From NCBI GenBank assembly GCA_022577435.1, contig JAKOON010000007.1:14530426-14594425 (forward strand): 64,000 nucleotides of DNA. Direction: 5' to 3'. Source of the stretch: Embiotoca jacksoni (lineage: Eukaryota > Chordata > Actinopteri > Embiotocidae). Under the pieces are notes generated by a model. That model made no database searches. It was not told the DNA's origin and saw nothing but the letters and a program-made list of their open reading frames with translations. This document shows, in pieces, positions 11,861 to 23,029 of the stretch; position 1 is the first letter of the stretch, and every line of letters starts with the position of its first letter. Position numbers and translations under genes: made by a program.

Positions 11861-12645
11861 ATAACGTAAACAATTGTAAAACATTCTTCAAGAAGAGACC
11901 TAATTCTAATTATATTTTTGCATTAAATATTGATATAATAGCACTTTTTCCTGTTTCTCATTATCCTTGCAGTCTTAGATTAAAGCAGAAATATAGCAGA
12001 CATCTCCCAGACTGTTATCATTGCACTGTTATAGACCCTCTATTTCCAAACCTTTATAAATCCCAGTAACCTTGGGGAATCTGGTATTACTAACTCTAAA
12101 GGGAAAACAAAATACACAGACATCTACACATACACAAGCTACCTTTCCAATTGAATTTACTATTTGAATTTACAATAAATAGCACACTAGCCTTATTTTG
12201 CCAGAACTGATCTTTTAACCTGAAAGGCAATTGATGAGCACAGACCTCCTCTATGGCTAATAGTCCGCTCTTCTACGATATACAAGTCTGCAACTGCAAC
12301 CATTTTATACTTTTGGACATCTTTCCAAACCTTTTACAATGATTGTAAAATACACTCGTGTACAGGTGAAGCCTCACATCTCAGTTGTTGTACTTACCTG
12401 TGACACCACCGTCCTCAAGTGCTCCATAAAGACTGCTTGCTGTATTCATTCAGTCTTCAAGTTAAGTACATGTGTTTCCAAAGGATAACTGGTATCGGTG
12501 AATGTAGTTTGTGATATGGACACAATGCATTACTAGAAATGCCTATGTTTTTATAACGATTGAGCTTTACTTACATCCGCTGGATTTTTATGGAATTTAG
12601 TAGGCCGAATGACCGATCTCAAAATGTGAATGAATGTAAAAAATA
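11861..12645. other. Non-coding stretch
   Basis: AT-rich with a 74-codon plus-strand frame (11845-12069) that shows no domain. Nothing else is recognised. Confidence 0.45.
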
Positions 12646-12649
12646 ATCT

Positions 12650-12815
12650 GTGGCTCAGATCCAGAGGTTGATGTGTTCTTTCTTCTCCCATGCTACACCC
12701 TTCCACCAATTGTCATGCAAATCGGGCTGGTAGTTTTTCCATAATCCTGCTGATACAAACAAACTAACTAACAAACAAACAAACTGTACCCAAAATACAA
12801 CCTCCTTGACAAACT
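12650..12815 (+). mobile_element. Short dispersed repeat with (CAAA)n section
   Basis: The text around CACCCTTCCACCAATTGTCA (12708-12727), then GTAGTTTTTCCATAATCCTG, a run of CAAA/CTAA units (about 12756-12785) and AACCTCCTTG, is the pattern of a common teleost repeat 3' end. I believe it comes from a non-LTR retrotransposon or a SINE using its tail. There are no coding remains here. Confidence 0.45.
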
Positions 12816-15800
12816 AAACCACAATCATTTGGCATCTGCTTCACTTGCCAAATCCTTGATGCCACATATTCACCACAGATATACAGTAGAAGAGAAGTAC
12901 GTTATGATTTAGCAAGGCAGCTTTTCCTTCTGGTAGTCATGAAAGTTTCAAAAATATGTCCACATTAGACCTGATTAAAAACCTAATATTTATCTGTCTT
13001 TTATAAGAAGCGGATTTTAGTTGAAGCCTATTGAGATTTTTCTTTTCCAAACAAACAGACCTTCAGAATGATGTTACTCATTTGGATGGAGACAGTCAAA
13101 TTAGGTCCCAGTTTGCTTTCAGATTGCCAGGTTCAGGTCTTTGGTCCCAACTCCCATTGCAATATGCAATATTAGCATATGAGATGTGAAAGCCAGTCAT
13201 GTGACCTGACCCATCTGGGCTCAGCACTTCCTGGCGTGTGAACAGAGTTGAACATTTTTGCCCATGATTCCAGAGAAAATCCTATTTTAGTATAAAATGG
13301 CTGTTAATTTCACACTTAAAGTCCTTTCCACTCCTGCCTGGCAAATTTAAGTCTCCACTAAAACATTTGCAAACAGCAAACGAATTTAACCACCTTCACA
13401 CCTTGAAGTATGCTGTTTGCAAAATGACCAATAGACATAATGTTTAAAAGTCATAAATGTCAGAGTAAAATCTTACATAATATAATGTTGATAAAGTGAT
13501 TGAGTTCATTTAATGCAGTAAATTATTTTTGTCACCCTCAAGTCTAATCATCTGTCAGTAAATAATCATTAAATCATTCCTGTAAAACTCGACAGAACAG
13601 TCAAACCGCAGTCACTGCACATAAAACAGCAGAACATATAAAGGATCATTTCAACGCAGGGAAGGAAAGCTACCTTTCATTTCTCCAGACAGGTGCACGT
13701 TATAATACAATTGGTCTTTAATGAGCATGTCATGTTTGTGCAGATCTCTCTGAGCTGGAGGCCCGTCTTCATTCATTTTAGATGAAGTGCCTGGAGAGAT
13801 ACCACATTAATATTCATATGCTGATGATTACAGGAAGCAGGCAAAGATATTACTGGACTGGTAAGTGCAAAGAAATGTCAAATGTAAACATGTACAATAT
13901 GATTTAGGGTATTTAAATGACACACAATTAGATTAATAGCTTGAACCAAACCTGACTGACCTCCATAAAAGGCACTTTTAATAATTATCCTCCAAGACAT
14001 CGGGCAACACTTGAGGAAATTAACTTATAATGAGGGAATGGATTGATTTAAATGTTTGATATTTGATTTGGTAACACGTTGGAAGTGTTTCCCTTGGAAA
14101 CCTTCGCCCACTGCATTAAAAGCGATACATTCCTTCATAGAAAGTGTGCAGAAATAACTCCACTAATAACCAACGTGTACAATGATGAAGTTGTGTTACC
14201 TAGTTACCGTTTTCTCAGTATGCTCTAAAAGCTCCAATATACCACAGAGATATATACCTGAAGATGCTAACGCAAGCAAAGATTTCCACAAAGGATTTCA
14301 GCTTTGTGCTTCTGAAGCATCACTTCTTAGTTGATGTGTGTGGATGGATGATTCCCAAAGTAGCTGAGGTAGGTATTGATTTGCTGAGGCTAAGAAAGAT
14401 AACGGTATATCTGAGTGGGACTGTGGGGAACAAATGAATACTCCTTGAGAGGTTGGAGTGAATGTTAACACAACTCAACATGCACCAGTCTTGCCACAAG
14501 GTAAAATATTAGATTATATTTAAATATGTTTTATCTTAGTATTTTAGAGAAAAACAAGTCATTTTCTCATGGCAATAGTGAATACTTAGTTCCGCAGAGT
14601 GATGTTTAGGAACTAAACCATCTCTAAAAGTTTTCTTGCATCAAGTTGAACAAGAAAAGTTTGGACAACTACTGAAAACCTCATTTACAAAATATAGAAT
14701 AAACATTTTTTTCTTATTTCTATGTGGATTTGTTGCCTCTTATAACCTCTGGAGGCAGCTGGTGATGGAAATAATGTGATCAGCTGTGTGTCGTGTTGCA
14801 GTGTACAATATGATGACATCAGGTTAATGAGAGATCTCCCAATGTTTGTTGCTAACTGAGGAAATCAGATTGCTTTTTGTTTGGGTCAAATTCCCACCTT
14901 TGTGTTAAACAGTTTGATAGATACAGAAAATCACTGATGAATGGCTTTTGTTTGCCAAATTAATACAACAACACCATCTTGGCAGTGTCATTATGGTAAG
15001 CCACCTCAACTGACAAAAAAAGCTGGGTAAACCTACTTAATATTCATCAGTAGCCTTCAACAGAGTAAATGAAGTGGAAAAAGAACAAAAACATAGACTT
15101 TGACGTTATTTACATTTATTCAAATTAACTGAACATATTTATTTCACCTTTTTCTACACTCTTCACTGCTTCTTTTTAATCATCATTTAGGCATAATGTT
15201 TGAGGTGGTGCCAGATAAGGACACAGTTAATCAACGGTAGGCAAATCTGAGCACTCACAATAAATCATGAGGTTTTTTGTTACTTCTCTCCTTTTGCTGT
15301 GAATGAGCGTTAGCTTTATTTTGAAAAATAGCTTTTTAATGCCATTTGTTCACTTCGATATTTTCCCCACCCTACTCAATAAAAGAGGGTTAACAAACTC
15401 ACACACACAAAAAAAGTTTTGCTACGGCCATCTGTTAGTAGAGGCTTCTCCCTCCACAAAGAATGAGCATACGGGAAAATGTGAATCTATGTCAAACAAT
15501 CTTAGATAGAGTCTAAAAATGAGCATGTTCTTAGCTGTGTGTAATGTTTCTTGTAACTTGCTGATGTACTTGGAGGGAAAAGCTAATTGAGTTTTGGAAA
15601 TTAAATGGAGAAAACCATATGATTACCTGCAGGTGACTGGATTTCTGAATTTATTACCCTGACTTCTAGAAGCTGTTAGCCTGCTGTTATCCATACTTGC
15701 AATGTCTGACCCTTATACCAGCGGAACTGGTAAAGCCTTCAGTCTTTTACTTATTATCATTATTAGATGATGGAGGAGGCCTGTAACTGAAAACTTTGGC

Positions 15801-17652
15801 CACTTTAGGTATGATTAAACTTCACCATGCTCGAGTTCTGTCTCACCTCCTCCCAACCACCTGCTGGCATAACTTTATGTTCAGTATCCGAGAATGCTCA
15901 CAGTACATCATTATCCACATGGCACTTGTATTAAAATGTGCACCAAATTCGAATGATACCGTTCCTACAGCTAGCTTTCCAATGGAGTATTACCTTACGG
16001 TACTGCTGTTTTTGTTTCGGGTGCACAGACAAGAAGCAAGCGCAACACCTTGTCTTAAAAAAATCATCAGACATGCAAGGAAGCGGATGCAAGTGTCAAG
16101 ATCGTGCAGATAATTGCTTTTTTATGTTGGAAACCATGACATACAGTCAAGTAATGTTGATATTATGTCACCACCAGCGATCCTGATTCTGACTTCCTGA
16201 TTTGTATATTTCTTACACCTGGTGCGTGCCATATCCGAGAACGCTGATCCAGAAAAAGGACTAATGCATGGATTGTTGTACCATGGCCATGCTCTTATTA
16301 ACCAAACCAGAGTTTGGATTCAAATGTACCCAGGTAAAGTATGGAGTACCGAGTGTCAACTCCAGAGAGAACTGTCACCATTGCGCCAAGACTGTGCTAA
16401 ATATAAGAGATTGGGCGAGGGTTTAGAGAAAGGAATTACAATCTAAATGTCATGTCCAAATTCAAAATCTATTGTCTATAAGTGCAAAGGACCATTTTAG
16501 GTAAATTGCATGAAGGTCCAGCACAGGGCATTCTTAAAATTTGGTGTGTGGCAGCACAAAATTACCCACAAAGATAGGAGTGATTGCCAACTTTGTAAAA
16601 GCAGCTGCCTCACCACAACAACAAATCTGAGAACTTACCTGCTAGATTGTCTGGAGGCAACAGAGATGAATGGAGCAATGTCAACTCTAAAAACTTGTCT
16701 GACTGCCACACTCATTCTCATGACCCTTGCCATGAGTTTGTAGCAAGGTCATCACTGATAAGACAGCAAGATTTAAATGATGAGATACATGGCCCAGTTG
16801 GCACTATTTGGGGAGTTTTTTTTTTTTTTTTTTCGAGTGACAGAATTTTTAATGGGAAATACCAAGTTGCACCACAGTCTCATAACACAGTACAAATATA
16901 AAACTACATATTGCAAACATATGGACTAAATGGTAGGTCATTTTTTTATGATCACATGATGGGGGCAAGTGGGGCATTGTAATGTATAGGCTTATTGGAT
17001 TTGAAGTAATTACATACTAGTTTGAATTTGTTCCATTTAAAAAAAAAAAAAGGGACAGTGACATGTTGATGTGGTCCTCTACAGGCAAAGAAAGTAATAA
17101 CTGCAGCAATTTAAACATCCACTCCATCTGCATGCACTAAGTGTTATAGCTGCATTTGTTGCAGCTTGTGGCTGTGGAACTCTAAATGTAATTTTGCGAA
17201 TTGTTTTATCTCTCATGACCCTCTCTACATTTTTAATGTAAAGTTCCTTTAATGATAGTTGAACATTAAACATCCAAGCCAAGGTGTTCAATGTCTGTAG
17301 AAACCCAGCAGATATCTGAGTGGTTACGACATGGAGCAGCAGTGGATATTTTTGCATCCAGCTGAAATAGTTCCAAAATTAAAATTAAACTGATGTCTGT
17401 GACTTGGCCATGGGCATCTCCTCAGGATATTCAAGTGAAATCAACAGGCTGTCATTATCAGCCTCAGCAGGTTTTACTGCCATTCAGTTCGTTATATGTG
17501 TGTAGCATTACATTCAGATCCACAGCTTGAAAAATTATTTCGGAACAGGTCCAACAAATATCCTGGTCTGACCTGGACATCTTATAGATGTCAGTAGTGA
17601 TTAAAAAATACTTTCAGAACCATTGCAATGACTAGTTTACTGTAATGAATTT
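12816..17652. other. Long non-coding stretch
   Basis: I found no supported gene in these 4.8 kb. Frames at 15796-16113, 15938-16186, 16222-16446 and 16510-16743 cluster in a less AT-rich part (15800-16750). They overlap in different frames, carry no domain and show no convincing splice signals. T and A tracts lie at 16817-16833 and 17040-17052. Confidence 0.45.
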
Positions 17653-19104
17653 CAGAGTGGGGTCTAAAAGTTTGAGACTAAACCAAAAATCTGTCATATA
17701 TTCATGTAAACCTGGAAATATACTGAAAGTTTGAGGATTTAGAAACATTTCAAAACAGAAATCTTTGATGTGTAAGATGAAGAAGAAACATTTCAAATTC
17801 TGCGTATTTCTAGGTCAGCAGTCAACTTTTTGGCATTGATGATGCTAACTCAGCTGTGCAAAAAATCTGATTTCCTTAAGGTGCATCCCTTCAATTGAAA
17901 AAGCGTAGAGATGTCCCCCACGTAGATTAGATTGACTCATCAATGGCTTGTTCAACTTTCAGCCAGTGTTCACCTGTTACGAATATGGCTGTGCCTCATG
18001 TTTCCAGCAGAAATATGATGTCAGAAGTCATATTGTTATGGTAAACAAAGAGTTGATGCTGTCTAGGCTTCACATCTGAAGGTTAGACGAGGTCTCTAAA
18101 GGGGTACTGCACAGCACTGTATCGTAAGTATGATCAGACAGACCAAAAAGGAGCACACCATCAAAAGATCAATACATCAATATTTGTTCTCTGAGAGACA
18201 GAAAAAGCAACTTCATCACAGATACAGAACTTGCTAAATACAAAAACCCAAGACTCCCATCAGCTAAAGTCCTTTCAAAGGCTGGCTAGTAACAGTCTCA
18301 GAGGATGAGTAGCATCTCTTAACCACTTCTCAAGAGAGAGGAAACAAGTCCAAGCACAAAGGGTGGGCTAAGGCATCCCAGCATTTCACAGTGGATGATG
18401 GAACAAAGCCAGATTTACTGATGAAGCCAAGTAAGGGGACAAACACTAGATACAATGATACTGCGGTGGATTAATCCCGCAATGAAACATGGTGGTATGA
18501 ATATTCAAATATGGAGGAGGGGGTTTATTCCACTGAAGTGTGACACCTACTGAATGGACTCCACCTTGATCACTCCATGCCAGACACACTACAACCTTTG
18601 GTAATCCCAGCATGACTCATAATGCATGTAGTGAAGACATCGAAGGAGTCCTTGTATATGTTCAGAGGCCTGGCCTCTAGAGCTGACTGACAGCTAACTT
18701 CAAATATAGATGTTGCTGAAAAGAAGCTACAAAATGTAAAACATTGATGTTTCACACATCTTCAACCTGACAGCACAGAATATCTTCACAGTCACCACTG
18801 ATTCAAGGTGGACATCCAAGATTAGAGTCACCAATTCAGTATTAGCCTTAAGGTGAAATATGGTCACCCTGTCCCCTTCTGTTCCTGACTTATGGTGTTG
18901 AATAATGGCCAGAAGTGTTTTTGATCAACATTTTGATGTCCCATAATGTTAACCTTTGAACTTGTATATAAAATTGTCTTTTGACCAATTAATCCTTTTA
19001 GACATTTATGTGAAATGTTGTCAAATTTAGTGTATGGATTCTGCAGGTATAGAAACACAAGGAAAGTATCTTCTCAAGTCGTCTCAGACTTTTGGGCGCC
19101 CCTA
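17653..19104 (+). mobile_element. Degenerate Tc1-like transposon (Tc1/mariner)
   Basis: Both ends carry Tc1-type inverted repeats: GTGGGGTCTAAAAGTTTGAG at the left (17657-17676) and GTCTCAGACTTTTGGGCGCC at the right (19081-19100), inverted with respect to each other. The length of 1.45 kb fits the family. Scattered coding remains read in plus orientation: a segment equivalent to the DE catalytic region around 18400-18440 (TTTACTGATGAAGCC), then AATGAAACATGGTGG (18481-18495), the Lys-His-Gly-Gly block of Tc1 transposases. Many stops and frameshifts break the frame, so it cannot encode an active enzyme. The TA target-site duplication is not clear at either end. Confidence 0.85.
18120..18700 (+). 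pseudogene. Tc1-type transposase remnant
   Basis: The interior of the element keeps only patches of the transposase: a stretch around 18150-18360 like the region between the DNA-binding and catalytic domains, the first catalytic neighbourhood near 18400-18440, and the Lys-His-Gly-Gly block at 18481-18495. Stop codons and frame changes separate these patches. The cut-and-paste transposase of this family uses a DDE/D triad; I cannot place all three acidic residues here. Confidence 0.7.
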
Positions 19105-20005
19105 TGTTTGCCTGGGAACAATTGAATAAGTTGATTTTGAACTAATATATTTGCAATTCAGCCATTTTAATTAACCACAGTTACTGTATGTGCATAATAA
19201 AAACATTTTACATACAGCTCTATCAGATTTTATTGGCTGTGTCAAATAGATGTTACTTTTGTGAATTGATTAAAAACTAAAATGAAACTTGTGTCTCTAC
19301 CCTGTGATTGTAAAACGTAACCTATTTGCTGGTCTCCTACAGTAACACCAGGTTGCCCTACTTAAGTGTAACTCCACTGAAATGAAGAGTAGATGTTTAC
19401 ATCTGCTGCTGTAAAATCTCCATTTGCATTTCTTGCTAATAGGTGGCACAACTCAGACTGGAACAAACCCATGACTGCAGGTTTGATTATGCTGGTGCTG
19501 TTTTTCCAGACACGACTACTGCATGATAATAGCGACCAGCATTCACAGAGGAAACACATTGAATTTTTCACAAAAGCAATGAGAAGTGAATAAAATAATG
19601 GCACCACATCTCTGCTACACGTGCTAACAGAATGATGAAGTTACTTTTCCCTCTTCTGTTCTCTTTTGATGACAATATTCAGGCACCAGAGCCCTAGTCA
19701 GCAGTCTTATACCATCGGGTTTTGCAAGCTGCTCAGAGAAGTCTGCTCCTAGCTGCTCTGTGTGCATAGCTGATACTTGTTGTGCTGTGATGTAGTAATG
19801 CGCTATTAGGAAAATCTACCTGTCTAACGAAGCACCACAGGCTTTTTAATGAAAAAAGCTGCCACATTTTCATCACTTTCATTAAAAACAACTGTGTTTT
19901 ATTATTTTCTTCGGTGTGGATTTTCGTACATGATAGTTTTGCTGCCAAATTCATTGGTTTTAGCATTCAATTCACAATTTTTGAATCTCCACAGCTTCAC
20001 AATAG
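19105..20005. other. Non-coding stretch
   Basis: Short frames on both strands (19362-19607, 19733-19966) lack domains. No repeat is recognised. Confidence 0.45.
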
Positions 20006-20060
20006 GTAGGTAGGTAGGTAGGTAGGTATTTACTTTATTAATCCCCGAGGGGAAATTTTT
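20006..20060 (-). mobile_element. LINE 3' tail with (GGTA)n
   Basis: GGTA units (20006-20027) are followed by TTTACTTTATTAATCCCC and GAGGGGAAAT. Read on the minus strand this is ATTTCCCCTCGGGGATTAAT, then AAAGTAAA and a tetranucleotide tail, a terminus very common for non-LTR retrotransposons in teleosts. The body beyond 20060 is not recognisable as coding, so this is either a heavily 5'-truncated copy or only the tail. Confidence 0.6.
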
Positions 20061-22089
20061 TTCGCTACAGCAGCATACAGAAGCAAATAGCAATAGGTGT
20101 TGAATGCACCACACACAGACGCAAAGCAGCCTACATTTGTTTATTTTGCCTTATCCCACGCAAAAAAAAAGGCCTATATGCCGTCACACAGAACAGTCGG
20201 AAGATTGTGCTGCCTCTGTAACCTTGGCCACAAAGTAGTGGATCAGGTGGATAAAGACTGCAGCCTCTATGATGTTGTTTATTTCTCCCAGAGTGCTGTG
20301 CACACGCAGCATTTCTGAATTGGCAAGAGTAAATATTGACACCTGGATGATTTGTACATGCCTGGCAAAATCATCCTCCATGGCAACAAGACGCAAGGTC
20401 AAAAAAGATAAATTTATTTTCTAACTCGATTTGAGTCGCAGTATGACTAATTGGTGGATATTTTTCTTTCCGACTGTGATTGTTGGCAGCCTCTCTTAGG
20501 CATGCTTATTTGTAAGGATACAGGCAGATAGATAGCAATAAATCAAGTTCTCTTCAGGACCGTGAAGTGTCGACGAGCTTTCTGTGAAAATGGCCTTTGA
20601 CCCGCAGTGGTACAATCGCCTCTGTATGGCGATAAAGTGTAGCAGTTGTTGCAGAAAGAAATGGGCTTTAGAGAACTGGATTTAAGCCCAGCCTCACTGA
20701 TTGATGCCGGTCTATGGGCATGAATGCAGGTCTGAAGGTTAATTACTACCAGATGTTTATCTTTGCTAGTTTGTTAATCAAGTGAAATTATCCGTCTCCT
20801 GGGGTGAATGGTCTAAGCTATAGTATGCCTATTTTTAAAGCACCTCAATTTAAGTACAGTACATGATAAAACCTTGCATTCGGGTTATATGTGCTTCAGT
20901 TTAATCCTGAATTTGAGGCACACACCCTCATCAGCTCGGGTCAATTTAGAGTCAAAGTAGGAACTAATGAATGCCAACACACACACACTGACATTGTTGC
21001 CTGTTTTGATGTTAAGATTATTTCAGTTGAATTCACTTTTGCTACCTGAGGTCTCCATTTTAAAAGTATTTATGAATTTACTTAATGCACAACTGATGTG
21101 ATCGATATTAAACAGCCTCCACTCATTCAAAAAAACTGGCTGTTTGGAAAAACCTCAACAGTGAAATTATCTCATACTTTACTTATGTGGCAGTGCTTTG
21201 TACAATTGGTGAATGAGAGAGAAAGGACCCTTAAGGACTAAACCTAAAATAAAGTGTCAAAATTAAGATTTAGAGTTAAATAGAAATTGCTAGGTTGGGA
21301 ATAATCTGGGCAGTCAAAATGGTTTGCTCCAGCCAGCCTACGTATTTTCTGTCTTTGGAAAGTGTGCAATCTCTGGCATGACTCCTGATGGCAGCACTGA
21401 TTGATGATGTAAGTTAGTTTTGGTCTGCAAAAATAACAAAGCAGTGTATTTTCAATTTGAAAATGTGGGAAAACCAACATGTGAAATGTACTGCTGAAAT
21501 ATATATTTGAAAAGTTGAGGATCTATCCTGTGAATGCGTTATCTTTTGGAAGCTAAGACTTTCTATCTACTTTGAGAGAAGAGGAGGAATAATGGGTTAT
21601 ATTTATTGCACAGTGGTGTGAAGTTTAAGACACCCTCTATAATTCTTTATATTGTGACCTGGAAATAGTCTTCCTGGTGTTTTTGTGATATTGTGTGTAG
21701 CATAAAGATGGGTGAATGGCAGATTGAGATAAGAGTCACTCCTTTGACTATTTTACAATCTCAGCACACAACTTCAAATCCACAGCGCAAGTGCATTTAG
21801 GGCATGTTTCATCCAATTTTGCTAGTTTAACAGCAATAATGGGATCGCAAACTTGGGAGCATGGCTCAAAACGGCTGTACTTGGTGCCCTGCTTAAATCG
21901 GGTGTGTTTTTGACAGAACATGAAATAAACCCATCAGAGTGTCCTGTCCCCTCAAAGAGCTATGTGAGCATGCACCTTGGCCAGTTTCTAACCTTCTCTG
22001 TAGAGGAAACAGCTCTGCTCGTTCACAGATGTGTACAATGATAATCGCGCACATTGTTGGTCAATTGTGCAATTGATTTCAGCTGCTAC
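20061..22089. other. Non-coding stretch
   Basis: No gene is supported. Short frames at 20097-20318, 20184-20402, 21244-21480 and 21853-22041 have no domain and no consistent splice context. Confidence 0.45.
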
Positions 22090-22454
22090 TGTTATGTGGT
22101 GGTGAGGTTACAAACCCAAATGCAGCACACACAGCAGATGACTTGGGATAACGAGCATTTATTTATAAACAGAACAGTGGAAACAGTCCAGGGAATCGTG
22201 AGTGAACACAGAACCAATTTTGTAACTGCTGTAAAACTGATAAACAATCTCTACGGGTCAGGGCAACTACTCAGACAGAGTCCGTAGGGAGAGAGTGTCC
22301 CCGTAATCCTCCCCGGAGTAGCTCATGCCAGAGCAGGAACAGGCTGGTGACCGGAGCTGAGACAGGCTTGGCCAAACTGAGTGATCCGGGCGGGGTCGCA
22401 CAGACAAGGAGGCAGGCAGGCGGTCTCAGATGACCGACACCGAGCTGGAAGGCT

Positions 22455-22630
22455 GGGAACCTGGTGATCTCCATGGACTGACACAGGACACCACCCGGGG
22501 TTGACTGTGTGGCTTCCCCGTGGAGCAACACAGGATTACCAAGACACGTCTACTGGTGATCTCCGAGAAACAATGCAGGACGGCTTCTATGTCGCAGGTG
22601 ATCTCCGTGGATCAACACTGGACAGCAGGT
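22455..22630 (-). repeat. Diverged internal repeats in the LTR
   Basis: Three related units containing GGTGATCTCC start at about 22461, 22555 and 22599, and CCGTGGA-containing text recurs beside them (22519, 22607). Repeats in this part of an LTR (U3) commonly carry enhancer sites; that role is inferred. Confidence 0.55.
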
Positions 22631-22700
22631 AAGCACCACAGGTAATTTGGCTGACAGGCACACTGGCAGGACTGCAGCAGGCAGGAGACAGACAGGCTGT

Positions 22701-22742
22701 TGCAAACAGAATTGCAGAACATGCAAACAGAATTGCAGAACT
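22701..22742. repeat. 21-bp tandem duplication in the LTR
   Basis: TGCAAACAGAATTGCAGAAC occurs at 22701-22720 and again at 22722-22741, separated by a single base. Confidence 0.9.
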
Positions 22743-23029
22743 GCAGCCTGGTACCAGGTGAGACGATCAGATGAAGTGGCACAGGTGGAGTGCAGGACCG
22801 GGGTTCATATACTGCCAGGTGGTGATTACTGGAATGAGATGCAGCTGTGCCAGCTGATTGAGGTGTGGCAGTGGGAGGTGACAGGAGGCGGGCAGTGGAT
22901 TAATCCACTCCCTCCAGACACACACCAAAACATGAAGCACATGACAGACAATAACAAAACAGGGAGAGTGACAGGAACATGAGGAAAAGGTGATAGGGGA
23001 GAACACAGGGACAGACGGGGATCCTGACA

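Larger units (their letters stand above)
22090..23029 (-). mobile_element. Solo LTR of a Tf1/sushi-type Gypsy element
   Basis: On the minus strand it starts TGTCAGGATCCCCGTCTGTC and ends CACCACCACATAACA, giving the TG...CA ends of an LTR. The flanks GCTAC (22085-22089) and GCCAC (23030-23034) are a 5-bp target-site duplication with one change. Both ends match the LTR of the Gypsy element at 59115-61630 (for example CCAGACACACACCAAAACAT here and CCAGACATACACCAAAACAT there). A TATAAATA/AATAAA cluster lies on the minus strand at about 22150-22165, some 65 bases from the 3' end. No internal coding region is attached. A solo LTR arises by recombination between the two LTRs of a full element. Confidence 0.85.

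Noticed and set aside
15796..16743. Cluster of four plus-strand frames suggesting a gene
   Set aside because: The frames overlap out of phase, show no conserved motif, and the intervals between them lack matched donor and acceptor sites.
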